DNA from: Legionella busanensis
GTDB lineage: Bacteria; Pseudomonadota; Gammaproteobacteria; Legionellales; Legionellaceae
Assembly (NCBI RefSeq): GCF_900461525.1
Contig: NZ_UGOD01000006.1
Location: 1 to 64,000, forward strand
Direction of reading: 5' to 3'
Length of the DNA stretch: 64,000 bases
The position numbers and the translations under genes are program-made. Under the pieces are notes generated by a model. It was given only the letters and a program-made list of their open reading frames with translations, did not search any database and was not told where the DNA came from. Shown here one piece after another: positions 62,437 through 64,000 of this stretch (the first letter of the stretch is position 1; every line of letters begins with the position of its first letter).

Positions 62437-62447
62437 TTTTTGGGACA
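62437..62447 (+). repeat. Array motif, copy j
   Basis: TTTTTGGGACA in the context CTATAGG-motif-GAT, 13 bp after the acetyltransferase stop. Last copy found. Confidence 0.7.
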
Positions 62448-62625
62448 GATTTACAATATTGTAGAGAATTCAATTTATTATAATAATTAAGCATTTTTTT
62501 ATTGATATAGGGCTTTTTCTAATTTTTTTAGGCATGTGTTTTAAAATATTGTTTGATATAGCATTTAATTCTATTGAGCATAATATTTATAAAAAGTTAA
62601 AGTTTTTTATAGAATAAATTTTTAA

Positions 62626-63462
62626 TTAGTAAACTAACCTTAGAGTATTCGTAGTAGTATTAAACTCCATAAGTAAGCAATGTTGCCCATAGGTAATCGG
62701 ATTATATGGAGGGTTAAGTATTAAATGTATAAACTTCTCTGGCGCCTTTTCTATTAATTTTTCATATTTACTTCCAAAAGGTTCAGATTTTTCCATATAG
62801 GTTCTACACCAACCTGAAAACCAATCACTCATTAATTCAAAAATTTCATTTTTAGGATCATTAGGTATTTCTAATTGAATCTTTATACCTATATTAGATA
62901 ATAAGAAGTTAACTAATGAAACTCCTGTTACTGGCACGGCTGTATCATACGAATCCGACGCGAACCAGTCACTTAAAATTTTTCCCTCAAATTCAAACAT
63001 AGAATTTAGCATTCTTAAACCTTCAAAAGCCCAAATTAACCTAGCAGCTCTTAGCGCTGGTATTTTAATATTGTTGTTCTGTGTAATTTTAAATACTAAA
63101 TAGTTTTTACCGTTATCATTCTTTTCTTGTGAAATATTATTTAAATTTGAAGAATAAAAACCCTGAGTTATAAATGATATATCTGATTCTGTTGATGAAA
63201 TACAATACACTTTAAAATCGATGTCATGAATATTCTTATTTATGTTCTCAATAAATGTTTCTCTAACTTTTTGTTTTCGCCTTCCTCTCACGCTTTCTGA
63301 ACTCCATTTATGAAACACTTGACATCGATTTTGTGGAATTAGCTTTTTTATCCAGCTCAGAGCATGCTCTTTATCTCGAAAGCAACAAAAACACATAGTA
63401 TGGTAAGAGTTAGGTTTAAACTCTAGATTTTCTTGCGGGTTAGAGTCGAGAGTATAAAACAT
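62626..63462 (-). CDS. Hypothetical protein (278 aa)
   Basis: The product has a Cys-rich opening (YHTMCFCCFRDKEHALSWIK), KVYCISSTESDISFITQGFY and IPALRAARLIWAFEGLRMLN, with no family that I recognise. It starts 30 nt downstream of a second recombinase fragment on the same strand, the same arrangement as the DUF5677 gene. This suggests a repeated pattern of accessory gene behind recombinase end. Confidence 0.6.
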   Translation of the reverse strand: MFYTLDSNPQENLEFKPNSYHTMCFCCFRDKEHALSWIKKLIPQNRCQVFHKWSSESVRGRRKQKVRETFIENINKNIHDIDFKVYCISSTESDISFITQGFYSSNLNNISQEKNDNGKNYLVFKITQNNNIKIPALRAARLIWAFEGLRMLNSMFEFEGKILSDWFASDSYDTAVPVTGVSLVNFLLSNIGIKIQLEIPNDPKNEIFELMSDWFSGWCRTYMEKSEPFGSKYEKLIEKAPEKFIHLILNPPYNPITYGQHCLLMEFNTTTNTLRLVY

Positions 63463-63491
63463 TTTGCTTCCTTTTAATTTTGCCTAGTTTT

Positions 63492-63601
63492 TCATCCATT
63501 AATGTATTTATAAAGTGTAGCCTTTCTACTCCAACCATCTTGCAAATTGACTGGATTGAATGCTTTTTATTAGCATAAAGTGTTTTGACTAATCCTTTTG
63601 T
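63492..63601 (-). pseudogene. Serine recombinase C-terminal fragment (HTH)
   Basis: The frame reads LVKTLYANKKHSIQSICKMV, then G and a one-base deletion, after which TLYKYING-TGA follows. It closely matches the end of the fragment at 61040. Only the HTH domain survives. Confidence 0.75.
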
Positions 63602-63980
63602 TCGTAAAGTCTAAAATAGTTATTTAAGATGAACGTTGATTAATATACAGAGTTTCCGAACCGAGTTTAAAGCTAACTTTGATATTTTTGATAGGTAGCC
63701 TGATGCGTCCAGAAACCCATCGTATTATAAATTTAATAAAGCCTAAAAATCTTCTTTATTTAACAACTATTTAAAATTAATTATTTTACCTATTTAGATT
63801 TTAAATAGTTAACCTAAGTACTTATTCTGTTTCTATTTTCTAAATTCTACCAGATATGAATCTGCCCATAATCCTTGACAATAGTTATTTTAAAATTATT
63901 ATATGCTCTTTTTATTAACAAGGTGAGTGCAAGATAGAAGGAGCTTTCTGTTAATTTCTAACAATAATGGAAGGAGAATA
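63602..63980. other. Non-coding, AT-rich
   Basis: No gene, motif or hairpin recognised. Presumably the leader of the partial gene at the window end. Confidence 0.4.
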
Positions 63981-64000
63981 ATGTATATTAAGCTTTCTGA
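63981..64000 (+). CDS. Start of a gene cut by the window end
   Basis: The ATG at 63981 is preceded by GGAAGGAGAATA, a strong ribosome site. Only MYIKLS is visible, so no identity can be given. Confidence 0.45.

Noticed and set aside
52692-62447. Array motifs as XerCD dif/pdif sites
   Set aside because: pdif modules also carry single genes and TA pairs, but the motif lacks the XerC and XerD half-sites (no TTATGTTAAAT-like arm) and differs in length.
52692-62447. Array motifs as integron attC sites or a CRISPR
   Set aside because: No long paired attC arms or IntI gene; spacing of 0.5-1.5 kb with genes between excludes CRISPR.
1-64000. tRNA, rRNA or att direct repeats
   Set aside because: Looked for cloverleaf ends and repeated att cores near the integrase; none convincing by eye.

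Overview
The window looks like AT-rich accessory DNA from a gammaproteobacterium, most probably a Legionella or close relative. This rests on gene families and style (a MPF-G/'GI-type' conjugation system, a CaaX-ended methyltransferase, many eroded transferred genes), not on a marker gene; no rRNA or tRNA gene was seen.

Layout. 1-10.2 kb is a worn accessory stretch: a patatin-like lipase, two convergent cation-efflux genes each broken by an internal deletion, a DinJ-type antitoxin whose YafQ toxin is reduced to 21 codons, an intact serine recombinase, a BrnT/HTH toxin-antitoxin pair, an ABC-F ATPase, a secreted permuted-papain-like protein and small membrane proteins. An IS (10175-11864, 6-bp target duplication) has landed in the hairpin behind a replication-type HTH protein. 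11.9-45.1 kb is the core of an integrative conjugative element or conjugative plasmid: HTH/coiled-coil protein, ParA, ParB, a RHH-like protein, amidase, a repressor-transporter operon, a second replication-type protein, then one long + strand operon (21.4-40.9 kb) encoding TraT, PilL-like, the TIGR03759/03765/03747/RAQPRD/03758/03745/03750/03746/03749/03752/03751/03744/03757/03756/03755 set, TraG and the TraD coupling protein. A Phd/PIN pair, a non-coding block with iteron-like repeats and hairpins, and two overlapping tyrosine-recombinase genes close this part. No relaxase gene is visible.

45.1-64 kb is cargo: a GFA fragment, a DprA-PRTase gene pair, GrpB, ABM, two methyltransferases (one with a C-terminal CMII box), a catalytically dead signal-peptidase-like protein, and then a striking series of one- to three-gene units (52.7-62.4 kb) separated by ten copies of a short motif close to ATGTGTTTTTGGGACA, all on the + strand whatever the gene orientation. 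One unit (an NTF2/DUF4440-like gene plus its motif) is present twice. The array holds 5'-truncated serine-recombinase remnants, and a motif-like half-site lies beside the intact serine recombinase at 3.1 kb. I read this as a gene-cassette-like array, possibly built by a small serine recombinase; that is the main candidate for an undescribed system here.

All family names come from reading the translated sequence by eye; no database search was run.
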